Shown one piece after another: positions 53,909 to 64,000 of a stretch of DNA of 64,000 nucleotides; position 1 is the first letter of the stretch, and every line of letters begins with the position of its first letter. Below the pieces are notes generated by a model. The model ran no database searches. It was not told where the DNA came from and was given only the letters and a program-made list of their open reading frames with translations. The translations under genes and the position numbers were made by a program. Origin of the DNA: Microglena sp. YARC (Eukaryota; Chlorophyta; Chlorophyceae; Chlamydomonadales; Chlamydomonadaceae); contig CM039462.1 of NCBI GenBank assembly GCA_022414725.1, forward strand, positions 17,992,213 to 18,056,212, given 5' to 3'.

Positions 53909-56900
53909 CTACAACAGATTAGACAACCGAATTCCAGTGGGAGGTGGTGGAATCTTGGGTGGCTTTTCAATTGTCGGGTAGATCGCCTCCTCCACGATAG
54001 GCATCAAAGCATTTTGGCTGGCTAGGTACAGAGCTAAGCGGTGGCTATCCAAGGGGGTAACCCGCACGTCAACCTGGACAGGAGAAAGGTAAGGTAGGTA
54101 CAGAGCTAAGCAGTGGCTAGGTACAGAGCTAAGCGGTGGCTATCCAAGGGGGTAACCTGCACGTCAACCTGGACAGGAGAAAGGTAAGGTAGGTACAGAG
54201 CTAAGCAGTGGCTAGGTACAGAGCTAAGCGATGGCTATCCAAGGGGGTAACCTGCACGTCAACCTGGACAGGAGAAAGGTAAGGTAGGTACAGAGCTTAG
54301 TGGTGGCTAGGTACAGAGCTGGCTAGGTACAGAGCGAAGCAGTGGCTATCCAAGGGGGTGACCTGCACGTCAACCTAGGCATGAGAACAAGTAATGATAA
54401 CGCCTGGTGGGGCGTGGTATTAAGAGAGCCCTGTCTTATGTCCGGCGAAGGAGCATATATTTTACTACCGAAGACGGCTGTAAATTAATTAGGGAACGGC
54501 AATATGGTATCATATGATATCACGTCATCACATGATATCATGTGATGACGGCAGTCTGACTAGGCCAAAGTTACCATTAAATACAATATCATATGATGCA
54601 ATTTGTATGATATAACATGATATCATACTCATCTTTGGCCAACATCATATGATATGCCGATCCCTAAGATTAATAGAATACCGTATAGGTGGTCAAGGCA
54701 GTTCTTGATGCAAGGTCTAGGCAGTACATCATAAAAGGGGAGAGGTCAGGTCAGTACATGGTGAATGCCCAGCACTATAGAAACTGAAACTGGGCATTAC
54801 GGCACGTTGTAAAAATCAATAAGAAGACGGCTGTGAATGATCAGACTTGAACTTGGTTACATAGCTCCAGCCAGCAATTTGGCTGCTTGCCATCTTCGGC
54901 AGTAAAATGCCGGCACCTTTACCAGAAGTCTATTATCACGTTTTCCCTCTATGATGATATCTTGAAAAATACAAACAAAGTGGGTCAAAGTGGGTCGAAG
55001 AAGTTTTCGTAAAGCAACGAAGTGCGTCGAAGAGGTTTACGCATACCCTGGTTTTGCTTTTCTTTTTTTCTTCAAGATATCATCATAGAGGGAAAACGTG
55101 ATAATAGACTTCTGGGAAAGGTGCCGGCATTTTACTGCCGAAGATGGCAAGCAGCCAAATTGCTGGCTGGAGCTATGTAACCAAGTTCAAGTTCAAGTTT
55201 AAGTACTGGTGAAGGTGCAGATTTCAGCCTCAGATCTCAGCCTCAGATTTTAGGCTCAGATCTGAGCCTCAGATCTGAGCCTCAGATCTTAGCCTCAGAT
55301 CTCAGACTGCATGATGCCCCTCAAGAGATGCTCCTTGTTTTTTCCGAACAACATTTGTTTCTCGAACAACTTTTTCTCCCTCAACAACAACCCCCGGGCT
55401 CAGCCTACCTTATCGTTTGGCAGCAAGTTGCATTGGTCCAAGTCATGCTGCCAGGTACCGGTGAACGTGTAGATCTCCGCCCCTGACTTGGTTTAGTGCT
55501 GGCTTGGTTCAACACTGGCCTGCCTATGACAATGTAATATCATGTACAGCCTGCCTATGACAATGTAATATCATGTACAGCCTGCCTATGACAATGTAAT
55601 ATCATGTACAGCCTGCCTATGACAATGTAATATCATGTACAGCCTGCCTACCTTATCGTTTGGCAGCAAGTTGCACTGGTCCAAGTCATGCTGCCAGGTA
55701 CCAGTGAAAGTGCAGATCTCAGCCTCTGATTTGCTGATGCCCCTCAGGAGGTGCTCCTTGAAGCTGTTGAACCAGACTGAGTCCTTTCCAGGTCTGATGC
55801 TGGAGATATTCAGATCCACCTGTTGGGCAGGAGTGGAGGTTTGGGTGGGGGGTCAGGGTCTGGGTGGGGATGCATATCTCTGCATCTTATGCCCCTTATG
55901 GCTTGCTGATGCCCCTTAGGAGGTACTCCTTGAAGCTGTTGAACCAGACTGAGTTCTTTCCAGGACTGATGCTGGAGATATTCAGATCCACCAGTTCCTT
56001 CCAAAGTTACCTGGGGAGTCAAGGCAAGCACCACCACTACAAACAGCAACAAAAACAAACACTGCCACCTACCGACTGCCACCTTCCAGATTGACCTGGT
56101 AAGTGAACACGAGCAGCACCACCAACAACAAGAACAAACACTGTTACCTACCAACTGCCACCTTCCAATTTCACCTGTCGAGTGAAGGCGAGCACCACCA
56201 CCACCACCACCAACAAGAACAAACACTGCTACCTACCAACTGCCACCTTCCAAATTTACCTGTCGAGTGAAGGCGAGCACCACCACCACCACCACCACCA
56301 AAAATAACAACAAGAACAAACACTGCTACCTACCAACTTCCAAATTGACCTGGTGAGTGCCAACTGCCACCTACCAACTTCCACCTACCAACTTCCACCA
56401 ACTGCCACCTACCAACTTCCAAATTGACCTGGTGAGTGAACACGAGCAGCACCACCACCAACAAGAACAAACAATGCTACCTACCAACTGCCACCTTCCA
56501 AATTTACCTGTGGAGAGAAGGCGAGCACCACCACCACCACCAACAACAAGAACAAACACTGCCACCTACCAACTGCCACCTACCAACTTCCAAATTTACC
56601 TGGGGAGTGAAGGCGAGCACCACCACCACCACCACTATCAACAACAACAAGAACAAACACTGCCACCTACCAACTGCCACCTACCAACTTCCAAATTTAC
56701 CTGGGGAGAGAAGGCAAGCACAACACTTGCCATGTGGCTTAACATCAGAGCTGCAGAGGCGCCTATGCTATTTGGGGTGATAGGTAATAGAATAAAGCTA
56801 GGTATAGCACCCCAATTTTTATTCTATTACCTGTGGAGTGAAGTCAAGCACAACGCTTGCCATGTGGCTGAACATGATAAACCCTGAACTCCTCCAACTC

Positions 56901-59900
56901 ACTCAGTGTTGTTTCAATTACCAATGTTTCAATTACCAATGTTTCAATTACCAATGTTTCAATTACCTATGTTTCAATTACCAATAAAATAAATGGTACG
57001 CATTATTCAAGGCGTGAAATTGAGGGGACCAGCCTCTTTACTTTAAAGTTACCTGGGGAGTGAAGTCAAGCACAACACCCCGTCGGGAGCGTTTCGGTTC
57101 TCACGGTGGCCGTCAACCGTATGAAACGTGGCTGGTTCTAGCCTCGTTGCCAACTCGAGCAAGGTGAGCTTACGAACCGGTGTCGATAACACCACGTCCT
57201 TAGTAGGGTCAACTGTCCCCGGCAGTGTGACTTACTTGGATGTTCGAATTTTCAATTTTCAATTTTCAAGCACAACGCTTGCCATGTGGCTGCACATCAG
57301 ATGGGTGGTGTGTGGTGGTGTTGGTGGTGGGTGGCGGTGGGTGTGTGTGGTGGGGAGGGAAGGCGAGCACCAGCACCACCAACAAGAACAACCTCTACCA
57401 CCCACCAACTGCCACCTTCCAAATTGACGACACAACGCTTGCCATGTGGCTGAACACGATAAACCCTGAACTCCTCCGACTCACTCAGTGATGGTTCAAT
57501 TACCGATTGAATAAATGGTGAGGTTGAGGGGGCCAGCCCGCTAACTTAATATTTTCCTGGGGAGTGAAGGCGAGCACAACGCTTGCCAGGGGGCTGAACA
57601 TGATAAACCCTGAACTCCTCCGACTCACTGATGGTTCAATTACCAATAGTTCAATACCAATGGTTCAATCACCAATGAAACAAATGGTACGCATCATTAT
57701 GAGGCGTGAGGTTGAGGGGGCTAGCCCACTAACTTAATATTTTCCTTGGGAGTGAAGGCGAGCAGCAGCACCACCAACAAGAACAAACACTGCCACCTAC
57801 CAACAGCTAACTTCCAAATTTACCTGGGGAGTAAAGGCGAGCACAACACTTGCCATGTGGCTGAACATAATAAACCAAAGGATATTTATTTCCGCTATAT
57901 ATAGTGATCGCTAGTTTCGACCCCGTTTCAGCAATATTATCGCTATAACAAAGTAAAACAAAAATGTGTGCCCTAAATGGCCCTAAAAAGCTATAGAAAG
58001 CACTAAAACGCTGTCCCTGGAGGAGGCCTAAAACCATAAAGCTAGGAAAAAAAACACTTTCAGGTTTGAAAAAAAGGCACTGGATAAACCCTGAACTCCT
58101 CCAACTCACTCAGTGATGGTTCAATTACCAATTAAATAAATGGTACGCATTATTACGAGGCGTGAGGTTGAGGGGGCCAGCCCGTTTACTTCAAATTTAC
58201 CTGGGGGGTGAAGGCGAGCACAACGCTTGCCAGATGGCTGAACATTAGATGGGTGGTGTTGGTGGTGTGTGGTGTGTGGTGGTGCTGGTGGTGTGTGGTG
58301 GTGTAGGTTGTGGGTGGTGGAAGGTGGCGGTGTGTGTGTGCGGTGGGGAGTGAAGGAAAGCACCACCACCACCACCACCAAGAACAAACACTGCCACCTA
58401 CCAACAGCTAACTTCAAAATTTACCTGGGGGGTAAAGGCGAGCACAACACTTGCCAGGTGGCTGAACATCAGATGGGTGGTGTTGGTGGTGTGTGGTGGT
58501 AGGTGGCGGTGTGTGTGTGTGGTGAGGAGTGAAGGCGAGCAGCACCACCACCAACAAGAACAAACACTGCACCTACCAACAGCCAACTTCCAAATTTACC
58601 TGGGGAGTAAAGGCGAGCACAACACTTGCCAGGTGGCTGAACATTAGCGCTGCAGAGGCACCCATGCTATCTCCCAACATCACCACACGCGCATACTGGC
58701 TAGTGTAGCGTTCCAGTCTGCCCTCGTAGTAGTTTGGGCCGTACTTTCCCTCCCCTTGCTCAAAGGAGTCACCGCTACCGCAGTACCACCCCCTCCCCGG
58801 CTCGACGATGTACAACACGTCAAAGGCCCTGCGGAAGGTAGTAATGCAGCACGTCAATATACATCACATTAATGTACCGCACGTCACAGGCCCTACGTGT
58901 GAAAAATGGTAATGTACCGCACATCAATATACAGCACATCAATGTACAGCACGTCAACGTACATCACGTTAATGTACAGCACATCAATGTAAAGCACGTC
59001 AACGTACATCACGTTAATGTACAGCACGTCAACGTACATCACGTTAATGTACAGCACGTCAACGTACATCACGTTAATGTACAGCACGTCCAAGGCCCTA
59101 CGGAAGGAAGAAATGCAGCACGTCAATATACATCATGTTAATGTACAGCACGCCAGAGGCCCTACATGTGGGTGTAGTAATGTACAGCACGTCAATGTAC
59201 AGCACATAAATGTACTTCACGTTCATGTAGGATAGTGGATAAAGGATAATGTTACAGTCAGCAGCACCAGCAGTAATCCCAAGTGTGACCCGAAACCAGC
59301 AGTAACCCCAAATGCGCCCCAGAACCAGCAGTAATCCCAAGTGTGACCCGAAACCAGCAGTAACCCCAAATGCGCCCCAGAACCAGCAGTAATCCCAAGT
59401 GTGACCCGAAACCAGCAGTAACCCCAAATGCGCCCCAGAACCAGCAGTAATCCCAAACGTGCCCCAAGACTCACTTCACTTCTTCACCCTTGGCTGACTA
59501 GTGCAGCTTGCTCAGCAGCCCCCCCCAGGTGGGGAGGATAATGTTACAGTAATCAGCACCAGCAGTTATCTAAAATGTGATCCGAAACCAGCAGTAACCT
59601 GAAATGCGACCCGAAACCAGCAGTAACCTGAAATGTGACCCGAAACCAGCAGTAACCTGAAATGCGACCCGAAACCAGCGGTTATCCCAAATGCGCCCCA
59701 AAACCAGCAGTAACCCCAAATGCCACCGGAAACCAGCAGTAACCCCAATTGTGACCCGAGACTCACTTCAATTCTTCACCCTTGGCTGACTTGTACAGCT
59801 TGCTCAGCAGCCCCCCCCAGTTGGGGATGCCGGGGGCGCTGCCAAACGACACCACCAGAGTCTGCTGCCGGGGTAGGGTTCCGGACACCCTTGAGGTCTC

Positions 59901-59920
59901 CAACAATTTGCTCGCAGATC
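53909..59920 (-). CDS. Alpha/beta-hydrolase-like protein with GDSMGAS motif, split gene (5' end missing)
   Basis: Exons on the minus strand: 59767-59920, 58600-58828, 55652-55819, 53909-54073, all with GT/AG edges and matching phases (2/1, 0/0, 0/0), ending at a TAG. Together they encode about 238 residues: LVVSFGSAPGIPNWGGLL; AFDVLYIVEPGRGWY; YARVVMLGDSMGASAALMF, a G-x-S-x-G nucleophile elbow; VVLAFTPQ joined to VDLNISSIRPGKDSVW; then TGTWQHDLDQCNLLP; and a C-terminal LDSHRLALYLASQ with a Pro-rich tail. The order of strand, nucleophile elbow, acid (D in GTWQHDLDQ) and His (DSHRLA) suits a serine hydrolase; similar proteins are known in bacterial polysaccharide loci, but the substrate is unknown. 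The first exon starts in phase 1, so upstream exons exist; none was found before the window end. Confidence 0.8.
54074..54375. repeat. Array carrying the acceptor of exon 53909-54073
   Basis: Three further copies of GGTAACCTGCACGTCAACCT plus GGACAGGAG (near 54148, 54250 and, diverged, 54357) in units of about 102 bp with AGGTACAGAGCTAAGC(A/G)GT repeats. Confidence 0.93.
54389..54450 (-). mobile_element. SINE tail, copy D (5'-truncated)
   Basis: GTAATGATAACGCCTGGTGG then GGCGTGGTATTAAGAGAGCC, the reverse complement of the common SINE 3' end. Confidence 0.8.
54494..54664. mobile_element. AT-palindrome TA-type MITE
   Basis: About 170 bp. Ends TAGGGAACGGCAATA and ATGCCGATCCCTA; TA on each side. 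Interior CATATGATATCA palindromes and GACGGCAGTCTGACTAGG. Confidence 0.85.
54845..55192. mobile_element. Foldback element, about 125-bp arms
   Basis: Arms 54845-54970 and about 55066-55192 are nearly perfect reverse complements (GAACTTGGTTACATAGCTCC with its partner; GATGATATCTTGAA with TTCAAGATATCATC). The loop is about 95 bp. The arms include the dispersed accaagttcaag repeat. Confidence 0.93.
55205..55650. repeat. Array carrying the donor end of exon 55652-55819
   Basis: 55395-55490 copies about 90 nt of the exon end with its donor (CTACCTTATCGTTTGGCAGC). 55505-55640 has four to five units of GCCTGCCTATGACAATGTAA plus TATCATGTACA. 55225-55310 has TCAGATCT(C/G)AGCC units resembling the exon's AGATCTCAGCCTC. 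Confidence 0.9.
55830..58590. repeat. Long array carrying the donor end of exon 58600-58828
   Basis: The plus-strand string TTTACCTGGGGAGT(G/A)AAGGCGAGCAC (donor plus exon end) recurs in more than a dozen variants, for example near 56018, 56175, 56260, 56505, 56597, 56696, 57048, 57552, 57731, 57827, 58197 and 58430. Many keep CTTGCCATGTGGCTGAACAT from the exon. (CCA)n, AAGAACAAACACTGCCACCT and ATAAACCCTGAACTCCTCC units fill the spaces. 55895-56005 repeats the start of exon 55652-55819 with its acceptor. Confidence 0.92.
57877..58082. mobile_element. hAT-like MITE, family 4, copy 3
   Basis: 206 bp inserted in the intronic array between AATAAACC and GATAAACC (7 of 8 match). Shares TATATATAGTGATCGCTAGT and GCTGTCCCTGGAGGAGGCC with copy 1. 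Its left end is mutated to AAAGGAT. Confidence 0.82.
58835..59240. repeat. Array carrying the acceptor of exon 58600-58828
   Basis: Copies of CACGTCAAAGGCCCTGCGGA near 58881, 59083 and 59147, between many 10-20-bp GTACAGCACGTCAA(T/C) units. Confidence 0.92.
59265..59760. repeat. CCGAAACCAGCAGTAACC array with a donor copy
   Basis: Units of 27-54 bp at 59275-59460 and 59565-59755. Between them, 59466-59535 copies the end and donor of exon 59767-59920 (GACTCACTTCACTTCTTCAC, GCTTGCTCAGCAGCCCCCCC). Confidence 0.93.
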
Positions 59921-59945
59921 CTACGAGGGGAAGTAAATAAATAAA

Positions 59946-60060
59946 TAGTACGCCTTGTTATGAGGGGTGAGGTTGAGGGGGGCCAGCTCGTTTGCTTGCA
60001 CTGGGGCTAACCACCAATAGGGTGTGGTGTGGTGTGTGTGGGGGGGGGAGGGGGGGGGGG
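59946..60060. repeat. Dispersed repeat family 6 (GAGGCGTGAGGTTGAGGG)
   Basis: TACGCCTTGTTATGAGGGGT then GAGGTTGAGGGGGGCCAGC and TTTGCTTGCACTGGGGC. Other copies near 2071-2150, 5290-5370, 57000-57030, 57515, 57690, 58145 and 61565-61630, and both arms of 60988-61210. Confidence 0.85.
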
Positions 60061-60069
60061 GAGGGGACA

Positions 60070-60980
60070 AGAAGAAAGTCTGCTGCCGGGGCAGGGTTTC
60101 GGACACCCTGGAGGTCTCTTACCATTTGCTCACAGAGCCTGCAAGGGGACATAAATAAACAAATAAATGATTAAATAAGCAAATAAAGAGCCTGTGAGGG
60201 GGAATAAGTAAACAAACAATAAATAAATAAACAAATAAATGAATAAACAAATAAATAAACAGATAAAAGAATAAACAAATAAATGAATAAACAAATAAAG
60301 AGCCTGCGAGGGGAAATACATAAATAAACAAATAAATGAATAACCAAATAAAGAGCCTGCGAGGGGAAATACACAAATAAACAAATAAATGAATAAACAA
60401 ATAAAGAGCCTGCGAGGGGAAATACATAAATAAGCAAATAAATGAATAAACAAATAAAGAGCCTGCGAGTAGAAATACATAAATAAACAAATAAATGAAT
60501 AAACAAATAAAGAGCCTGCGAGGGGAAATACATAAATAAAGGAATAAATGAATAAACAAATAAAGAGCCTGCGGGGGGAAATACATAAATAAACAAATGC
60601 ATAAATGAATAAACAAATAAAGAGCCTGCGAGGGGAAATACATAAATAAACAAATAAATGATTAAAAAAACAAATAAAGAGCCTGCGAGGGGAAATACAT
60701 AAATAAACAAATGCATAAATGAATAAACAAATAAAGAGCCTGCGAGGGGAAATACATAAATAAACAAATGCATAAATGAATAAACAAATAAAGAGCCTGC
60801 GAGGGGAAATACATAAATAAACAAATGCGTAAATGAATAAACAAATAAAGAGCCTGCGAGGGGAAATACATAAATAAACAAATAAATGAATAAACAAATA
60901 AAGAGCCTGCGAGGGGGAATAAATAAACAAATGCATAAATGAATAAACAAATAAAGAGCCTGCGAAGGGGAATAAATAAA
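60070..60980. repeat. AAATAAA array carrying the acceptor of exon 59767-59920
   Basis: 60075-60145 copies the exon start with its acceptor. About 15 units of 45-65 bp follow, each with AGAGCCTGCGAGGGGAAATA (acceptor on the minus strand) and (caaataaatgaataaa)n. Confidence 0.94.
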
Positions 60981-60987
60981 CAAATAA

Positions 60988-61210
60988 AAAGTATGCCTTA
61001 TTATGAGGCGTGAGGTTGAGGGGACCAGCACGTTTGCTTGCACGGGGGCCAACCACCAAGAGAAGGTGGTGGGGTGTGTGTGGGTGGAGAGGGGAGGGGG
61101 GAGGGTACAAGAAGGAATTCAGATATGTTTGTTTTTTTATTTGTGCATGGCCCCAGTGCAAGCAAACAGACTGGCCCCCTCAACCTCACACCTTGTCATA
61201 AAGCGTATTA
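60988..61210. mobile_element. Foldback element made of family 6 arms
   Basis: The left arm 60988-61052 (GAGGCGTGAGGTTGAGGGG, GCACGTTTGCTTGCAC) and the right arm 61148-61210 are reverse complements with few differences. The interior is G-rich. Confidence 0.88.
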
Positions 61211-61518
61211 TTGATTTATTGTATCTTTCTTCATAGAAACTATCACCAAAGGTCCAAGTGGCCCTCAGACTAAGGAGGCCGACTTGCTAACTCCAAGTGG
61301 CCCTAAGGTAAGGGGGCCACTTGCCATGCTTTTAGAAATTCTGATTCGATTGGATGCTTCTGGATTCTTAATCGATTGGATGCTTCTGGAATTTACCGGC
61401 TCTCTGGGCGGTACTAGCAAGTCTTAGGCAGCTTTTAGCTGCCCATTACTGGTACTTGATTTGGCAAAGGAATGATAAAGCGTATTATTGATTTATTGTA
61501 TCTTTCTTCATAGAAACC
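61207..61518. repeat. Direct repeats of about 37 bp, 273 bp apart
   Basis: TATTATTGATTTATTGTATC plus TTTCTTCATAGAAAC at 61207-61241 and 61480-61515. Between them are smaller duplications (CCAAGTGGCCCT; GATTGGATGCTTCTGGA). Confidence 0.9.
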
Positions 61519-61636
61519 GAGGTGGGATGAGAGGGGACGAGAAGAAGGTAATTGAATATTGAAAATTGTTACGCCTTGCCACGGGGCGTGAGATTGAAGG
61601 AACCTTTCCGTAGGCTTGCACTGGGAAAGGTTATTG

Positions 61637-61829
61637 TTAGGGAACGGCAAATCATATGATGTTTACCAAAGGCGAGTATGATATCATATGATTTCATACA
61701 AATGGCATCATATGATATTGTATTTAAAAGGCAACTTTAGCCTAGTCAGACTGCCGGCATGATATGATATCGTATGATGTCATATGATGACATAATATCA
61801 TATGATATCATATTGGCGTTCCCTAGTTA
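61637..61829. mobile_element. AT-palindrome TA-type MITE, intact copy
   Basis: TAGGGAACGGCAAATCATAT at one end and ATATTGGCGTTCCCTA at the other. Interior of nested CATATGATATC palindromes. Reference copy for the family at 29890, 33400 and 54494. Confidence 0.88.
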
Positions 61830-61892
61830 ATGTGGGTTCTGATTCTGCAGACCGCTACTGCGCCGTGCGAAGGCATGGAGGAAATATAAAAG

Positions 61893-61935
61893 ATATCGCC
61901 TGGAGGGGCGTGGTGTTAAGGGGGCCCTCCTGTAC
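61893..61935 (-). mobile_element. SINE tail, copy E (short)
   Basis: CGCCTGGAGGGGCGTGGTGT then TAAGGGGGCCC, a diverged SINE 3' end. Confidence 0.6.
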
Positions 61936-62094
61936 GCCGCAGCTGGGGAAAGTCACCATGGCAGACATAGTAAGTGTCACTCTCCAGGCGGGAGGGACTC
62001 CTTCATGCGACGTGTGGCAAGAATGCTGGTAAAAAAAGGCATGGAGGAAAGATCTTAACCTCTTTCAAGGCAGAGAAGAAGGTCATCTTTCTTT

Positions 62095-62300
62095 GTCGAA
62101 AGTGAGACAGCGTGAAAGGAATGTGTGTGTTTGAGTGTTATGTGTGTGATTCGTAAGGAGTGAGACAGGATGATAGGAATGTGTGTGTTTGAGTGTTCTG
62201 AGTGTGATGAATGTGATTCGTAGAAAGTGAGACAGCGTGAGAGGAATGTGCGCGTTGAGTGTTTCGAGTGTTATGAGTGTGTTTCGGCTAATGAGGACGA
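62095..62300. repeat. About 60-bp tandem units, three copies
   Basis: AGTGAGACAG(C/G)(G/A)TGA then AGGAATGTG and GAGTGTT recur at about 62100, 62160 and 62226. Confidence 0.88.
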
Positions 62301-62544
62301 GAGGACGACCACACTCACCACACACACGCACATACACACATTTGAATGGGCAGAACAATACTGAGTGAGCAGTGAACCATGAGCCTAAAAAACACTCTAA
62401 CAAATACACACCTACACCCAGCACACACCTACAAATACACACACTTCCAAATACACACACACACAACCAGCAAGAGCCTGAGCATACCTTATCTTTTCTG
62501 CTACAAGCAGCAGCTTCTAGGCAGCTCCAAGCTAGGGGGTAGGG

Positions 62545-63040
62545 GGGGGATGTTGGCCATACATCAAGAATGTGTGTGGGTCTCCCCGTGAGGAGTGTGT
62601 GTGTAGGCATTGGTGTGGAGGTAGAATGCTAAGGCTCTTAGTTTTTCTTTTCCGCTACAAGCAGCAGCTTCTAGGCAGCTCCCCTGGCTTGCTACCCAGC
62701 TAATCCTATTGAAATGTAGTGCAACTGGAAGCTGACAGATTCACAGTTCCAGTACAAGCAGCAGCTTCTAGGCAGCTCCATGAACCTGCCACTGGGCCAA
62801 GCCCCTAGATTTCAACAGTACTGGAACTGTGATTCTGTCAGCTTCCAGTTGCACTACATTTCAATAGGATTAGCTGGGTAGCAAGCCAGGGGAGCTGCCT
62901 AGAAGCTGCTGCTTGTAGCGGAAAAGAAATACTAAGAGCCTTAGCATTCTACCTCCACACCAATGCCTACACACACAATCCTCACGGGGAGACCCACACA
63001 CAATCTTGATGTATGGCCAACATTTCCTCCCTACCCCCTA
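62545..63040. repeat. Large inverted repeat, arms of about 215 bp
   Basis: The left arm 62547-62760 and right arm about 62815-63035 are nearly perfect reverse complements. They include a family 2 MITE end (GCAGCTTCTAGGCAGCTCC), the unique-looking GTAGAATGCTAAGGCTCTTA and the start of the terminal tandem unit (GGAGACCCACACACA). The central loop is about 55 bp. Confidence 0.93.
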
Positions 63041-64000
63041 CTCCACATACACAAACCCATCCACTCACACAAACACACACCAGCAAATCTCCCTCCCCCC
63101 CACCCCACAACACAACACTCCACACTAATGCCTGCACACACACTCCTGAAGGGGAGACCCACTCACATTCTTGATGTATGCCCCCCCCCCCCCCCCCCCC
63201 TACCCCTACCCCTACCCCACATACACACACATCCACTTACACAAACACACGCCAACAAAGCTCCCCCCCAAACCTCCCTCCACCCCACCCCAACTACTCA
63301 CACACTCCTGAAGGGGAGACTCACACACATTCTTGATGTATGGCCAACATCCCCCCCTACCCCCTACCCCACATACACACACACATCCATGCACACAAAC
63401 ACACACCAGCAAATCTCCCTCTACCCCACCCCACAACACTCCACACCAACACATACACACACACTCCTCAAGGGGAGACCCACACACATTCTTGATGCAT
63501 GGCCAACATCCCCCCCTACCCCCAACCCAACATACACACACACCCATCCACGAACGCAAACACAAACCAACAAATCTCCCCCCCAAACCTCCCTCCACCC
63601 CACCCCACAACATCCCCCCTACACACACACTCCTCAAGGGAAGACCCACACACATTCTTGATGTATGGCCAATATTTCCCCCCATCCCCTACCCCACATA
63701 CACACACACCCATCTACGCACACAAACACACACCAACAAATGTCCCCCCCAAAACTCCCTCCCCCCACCCCACATACCCCCCAAATCTCCCTCAACCTCA
63801 CCCCACCACTAACCACTCCACCCACATACACACGCAAACCATCCACGCACACTAACACACACCAGCAAATGTCCCCCTCAAACCTCCCTCCACCCCACCC
63901 TACATACACACATCCCATCCACGCACACTCACACACACCAACAAAGGTCCCTCCCAAACCTCCCTCCATCCCACCCCACAAACACACACCCCACCCCACA
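63040..64000. repeat. CA/CCC-rich tandem array, units of about 160-190 bp
   Basis: ACACACTCCT(C/G)AAGGGGAGAC and CATTCTTGATG(T/C)ATGGCCAAC recur near 63140, 63302, 63460 and 63628, with ACCCCACATACACACACAC and CCCCAAACCTCCCTCC in each unit. The array runs to the window end. Open frames here are repeat by-products. Confidence 0.93.

Noticed and set aside
60130..61161. Minus-strand ORF of 343 residues with IYLFIYVF repeats resembling membrane helices
   Set aside because: Translation of the aaataaa acceptor array; the hydrophobic character comes from A/T-rich repeats.
63212..63999. Overlapping ORFs of 100-230 residues on both strands
   Set aside because: CA/CCC-rich tandem units are open in several frames; no domain.

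Overview
This window is nuclear DNA of a eukaryote. It holds multi-exon genes with GT-AG introns, Ty1/copia retrotransposon sequence, hAT-like elements with 8-bp target duplications, tRNA-derived SINEs, very abundant mini- and microsatellites and long G/C homopolymers. Nothing bacterial is visible (no operons, no CRISPR). The gene content (a TPR/SET/MYND protein, an SLC35B-type PAPS transporter) and the repeat style suggest a unicellular alga, perhaps a prasinophyte green alga. That placement is inference; no marker gene is present.

Layout. 1-8.4 kb: a TPR-SET-MYND (SMYD-like) gene on the minus strand (8369-5752) with several frame breaks, facing a decayed inverted copy on the plus strand (1-1665); the two arms of this inverted duplication enclose a 1.8-kb spacer. 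8.4-16.1 kb: transposon-rich, with small zinc-binding and Pro-rich reading frames, a 600-bp TIR element and several MITE families. 16.1-35.3 kb: one split gene on the minus strand, reconstructed here from seven exons with matching splice phases, encoding a PAPS (nucleotide-sugar type) transporter; almost all of its 19 kb is intronic tandem repeat. 36.1-38.9 kb: a hAT-like element with a perfect 8-bp target duplication that carries a 5'-truncated copia RT/RNase H region. 39-42 kb: dispersed repeats and SINEs. 42.1-50.8 kb: a very large two-exon gene (about 1,970 residues, low complexity, two copies of a Cys-rich domain near the C-terminus). 50.8-53.4 kb: MITEs. 53.9-59.9 kb: the 3' part of a split gene on the minus strand for an alpha/beta-hydrolase-like protein with a GDSMGAS nucleophile elbow. 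60-64 kb: further arrays, foldback elements and a large inverted repeat.

The main unexpected pattern is that the long introns of all three split genes are made largely of tandem arrays, and the arrays contain copies of the neighbouring exon-intron junction: the splice site plus roughly 10-150 nt of exon. This is seen at five acceptors of the transporter, at several donors and acceptors of the hydrolase-like gene and at one acceptor of the giant gene. Tandem duplication also occurs at MITE insertion sites (an array built on a hAT target duplication; flank duplications around two other MITEs). I read this as introns growing by local tandem duplication anchored at splice junctions.

The three split genes and the SET-MYND gene show no evidence of working together; they are separate eukaryotic genes in repeat-rich DNA.
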